In this document: one piece after another, positions 13,980 to 16,109 of the stretch
Layout: the number at the start of each line of letters is the position of its first letter
Position numbering within the stretch: the stretch's first letter is position 1
NCBI RefSeq assembly: GCF_000331775.1
Contig: NZ_CAPJ01000284.1
Coordinates: 1 to 16,109 of the forward strand
Reading direction: 5' to 3'
DNA from: Xanthomonas translucens pv. translucens DSM 18974
GTDB taxonomy: Bacteria; Pseudomonadota; Gammaproteobacteria; Xanthomonadales; Xanthomonadaceae
DNA length: 16,109 bases
Notes under the pieces: generated by a model
What the model was told of the DNA's origin: nothing
Database searches by the model: none
Seen by the model: the letters and a program-made list of their open reading frames with translations, nothing else
Program-made: the position numbers and the translations under genes

Positions 13980-16109
13980 ATGTATCCCGCCTCGCGCCAT
14001 CGCCACCTCGTCCTGCTCCTGCTCGCCGTCCTCGGCGGCATGGCGCTGGCGATGCTGTCGGCCGGGCATTTCGCCGAACAGCGCGCGCTGCGCGCCGAGA
14101 GCCGGCAACTGCGGCAGCAGCTGGAGCTGTACGCGCAGACCCTGCAGCAGCGCATCGACCGCTACCGCGCCCTGCCGCAGCTGCTGGCGCTGGATCCGGA
14201 ACTGCGCCAGGCGCTGACACGGCCTTTGGACCCGGCTGCGCACCAGCGACTGAACCTGAAGCTGGAACGCGCCAACGACGTCACCCGCTCCTCGACGCTG
14301 ACCCTGATCGACGCCGGCGGTGTGGCGGTGGCGGCCAGCAACTGGCGCCTGGCCAGCAGCAACGTCGGTGCCGACTACGGCTTCCGCCCCTACGTGAAGC
14401 AGGCGCTGGCGCAGGGTAGCGGCCGTTTCTACGGCATCGGCATGACCACCGGCATGCCCGGCTATTTCTTGTCGCAGGCGATCCGCGACGAGGCCGGCCG
14501 CACCCTCGGCGTGATCGTGATCAAGATCGAACTGGCGGCGCTGGAACGCGAGTGGCTGCGCGTGCCCGACGTGGTGCTGGTCAGCGATCGCCATGGCGTG
14601 GTGTTCCTGTCCAGCCGCGACGCCTGGCGCTACCGCCAGCTGCAGCCGCTCAGCGCGCGCGAGCGCGAGGAACTGCTCGCCACCCGCCAGTACGCACGGC
14701 AGACCTTGCTGCCGGCGCAGCGACGCCGCCTGGCCACGCTGGACGACGGCGGCCAGGTGATGCGCATCGCCGCGCCGGCGCAGCGTGCGCCGCTGCTGTG
14801 GCAGAGCATGGCGCTGCCGGAAAGCGGCTGGCGCCTGCACCTGCTGCACGACATCGGCGGCAGCCGCGCCGCCGGCCGCGCCGCCGCACTGGCCGCGGCC
14901 GGCATCTGGCTGGCGCTGGTGTTCCTGGGCCTGCTGTTCCAGCAACGCCAGCGCCTGGCGCGGCTGCGCCAGCGCAGCCGGCGCGAGCTGGAGTCGCTGC
15001 TGCAACAGCATGCGCAGGAACTGCGTACTGCGCAGGACGGCGTGGTGCAGGCCGCGCAACAGGCCGATACCGGCCTCAGCCGCAGCCTGGAACACCTGCC
15101 GCAGGGCGTGGTCATCATCGACGCGCAGTTGCGCCTGGTGGCGTGGAATTCGCGCTACCTGGAGATCTTCCGCTTCCCGCCCGAGCTGATCCGCATCGGC
15201 CGCCCGATCGAGGATGTGTTCCGCCACAACGCGCGCCGCGGCCTGCTCGGCCCCGGCCCGGTGGAAGCGGCGATCCAGCGCCGCCTGGATCACCTGCGCA
15301 GCGGCCGCCCGCACATGCGCGAGAGCGAGAAGGACGACGGCACGGTGCTGGAAATTCGCGGCAATCCGCTGCCCGATGGCGGTTTCGTCACCAGCTATGC
15401 CGACATCACCAGTTACAAGAACGCCGCGCGCGAACTGCGCTCCTTGGCCGATGCGCTGGAGCACCGCGTCGCCGAACGCACCCGCGACCTGGCCGATGCC
15501 AAGCGCGAGGCCGAGAACGCCAACCGCTACAAGACCCGCTTCGTCGCCTCGGCGGTGCACGACCTGCTGCAACCACTCAACGCCGCGCGCATGTTCGTCT
15601 CGGCGCTGCGTGGCAAACTGCACGACAACGACGCACGGCAGATCGCCGACCACGTCGACAATGCGCTGGTCGCGCAGGACGCGATCCTCAACAGCCTGCT
15701 GGACATCTCGCGGCTGGAAGCGGGCACGCTGAAGACGCAAGTGCGCGACTTCGCGCTGGGGCCGCTGCTGCAGACCCTGGCGCACGAATTCGGCATCGTC
15801 GCCGAAGATCGCGGCTTGCATTTGCACTACGTGCCCACCCGCGCCGCGGTGCGCAGCGACGAGACCCTGCTGCGGCGGATCCTGCAGAACTTCCTGTCCA
15901 ACGCGGTGCGCTACACCCCGCGCGGACGCGTGCTGCTGGGCTGCCGCCGCGACGGCGACACCCTGCGCATCGAGGTCCACGACCAGGGTCCGGGCATCCC
16001 CGAGGCGCTGCAGCAGGAGATCTTCGAAGAGTTCCGCCGCCTCGGCGACGGCGTCGCCCACGACCGCGGCGCAGGGCTGGGGCTGGCGATCGTGGAGCGC
16101 ATCGGCCGC
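13980..16109 (+). CDS. Membrane sensor histidine kinase (dCache-like sensor, PAS, HisKA, ATPase), truncated by window edge
   Basis: The frame from ATG 13980 runs open for 710 residues to the right edge. It has a membrane helix at about 8-27, a periplasmic region of about 270 residues preceded by a helical segment and including LTLIDAGGVAVAASNWRLAS, GADYGFRPYVKQAL and GIGMTTGMPGYFLSQAI, and a second membrane helix at about 299-319. The periplasmic part closely resembles the DctB/dCache fold that binds C4-dicarboxylates. A coiled coil, a PAS domain (EHLPQGVVIIDAQLRLVAWN, from about 370), a second coiled coil, HisKA with His527 in VHDLLQPLNAARMF, then HATPase with ILQNFLSNAVRY (N box), DQGPGIP (about 668) and GAGLGLAIVERIGR follow. 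The HDLLQPLNAAR box is the NahK/CrbS-type form, often with a receiver domain at the C-terminus, which would be beyond the window. A LuxR-type partner regulator is likely nearby. A role in controlling dctA and the porin is inference. Confidence 0.92.
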   Translation, partial: MYPASRHRHLVLLLLAVLGGMALAMLSAGHFAEQRALRAESRQLRQQLELYAQTLQQRIDRYRALPQLLALDPELRQALTRPLDPAAHQRLNLKLERANDVTRSSTLTLIDAGGVAVAASNWRLASSNVGADYGFRPYVKQALAQGSGRFYGIGMTTGMPGYFLSQAIRDEAGRTLGVIVIKIELAALEREWLRVPDVVLVSDRHGVVFLSSRDAWRYRQLQPLSAREREELLATRQYARQTLLPAQRRRLATLDDGGQVMRIAAPAQRAPLLWQSMALPESGWRLHLLHDIGGSRAAGRAAALAAAGIWLALVFLGLLFQQRQRLARLRQRSRRELESLLQQHAQELRTAQDGVVQAAQQADTGLSRSLEHLPQGVVIIDAQLRLVAWNSRYLEIFRFPPELIRIGRPIEDVFRHNARRGLLGPGPVEAAIQRRLDHLRSGRPHMRESEKDDGTVLEIRGNPLPDGGFVTSYADITSYKNAARELRSLADALEHRVAERTRDLADAKREAENANRYKTRFVASAVHDLLQPLNAARMFVSALRGKLHDNDARQIADHVDNALVAQDAILNSLLDISRLEAGTLKTQVRDFALGPLLQTLAHEFGIVAEDRGLHLHYVPTRAAVRSDETLLRRILQNFLSNAVRYTPRGRVLLGCRRDGDTLRIEVHDQGPGIPEALQQEIFEEFRRLGDGVAHDRGAGLGLAIVERIGR

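Noticed and set aside
13959..16061. 700-codon open frame on the minus strand opposite the sensor kinase
   Set aside because: The kinase frame on the plus strand has all expected motifs in order. The opposite frame is low-complexity Arg/Gln/Ala sequence.

Overview
The window is chromosomal DNA from a GC-rich gammaproteobacterium, most likely Xanthomonas or a close relative in the Xanthomonadaceae. The evidence is codon use strongly biased to G/C in the third position and the neighbourhood malic enzyme (maeB), C4-dicarboxylate carrier (dctA), OprO/P-type porin and a kinase with an HDLLQPLNAAR phospho-acceptor box. Species assignment is inference.

Layout. Positions 1-634 (minus) hold the N-terminal part of a GT-B glycosyltransferase that runs off the left edge. 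It is preceded by a 65-residue zinc-finger protein (646-843, minus). A small XRE-type regulator (1028-1288, plus) then faces a long minus-strand locus, 8101 down to 1435. Read in transcription order, that locus is: XRE regulator, 66-aa membrane protein, 117-aa membrane protein, HlyD-type membrane fusion protein, double-glycine peptide 1, double-glycine peptide 2, hairpin, CPBP-type membrane protein, decayed fragment of a second fusion-protein gene, double-glycine peptide 3, hairpin/terminator, exported ClpP/COG3904-like protein, and a C39-peptidase ABC exporter. The first four genes are stop/start coupled (TGATG, TAATG, ATGA). Two of the three peptide genes have clear Shine-Dalgarno sequences, and the third has a shorter but well-placed one (AGGTGA). 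The middle part is visibly AT-rich compared with both flanks.

This locus is the main discovery. It looks like a complete class II microcin-like (CvaC-type) secretion system. The C39 exporter would remove leaders at GG and, with the fusion protein and a TolC-type outer-membrane channel encoded elsewhere, export three unlike short peptides. The two small membrane proteins and the CPBP protein are immunity or accessory candidates. The periplasmic ClpP-like protein is an unusual passenger. The partial duplicate of the fusion-protein gene next to peptide 3 shows that the cluster grew by duplication and decay.

The right half is metabolic. maeB (8304-10595, minus) and dctA (10742-12079, minus) are divergent from an OprO/P-like porin (12554-13723, plus) and a membrane sensor histidine kinase (13980 to the right edge, plus, truncated). 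Together they form a plausible uptake, use and sensing module for C4-dicarboxylates: porin across the outer membrane, DctA across the inner membrane, malic enzyme to pyruvate and NADPH. The kinase probably supplies the input signal, and its response regulator probably lies beyond the window.
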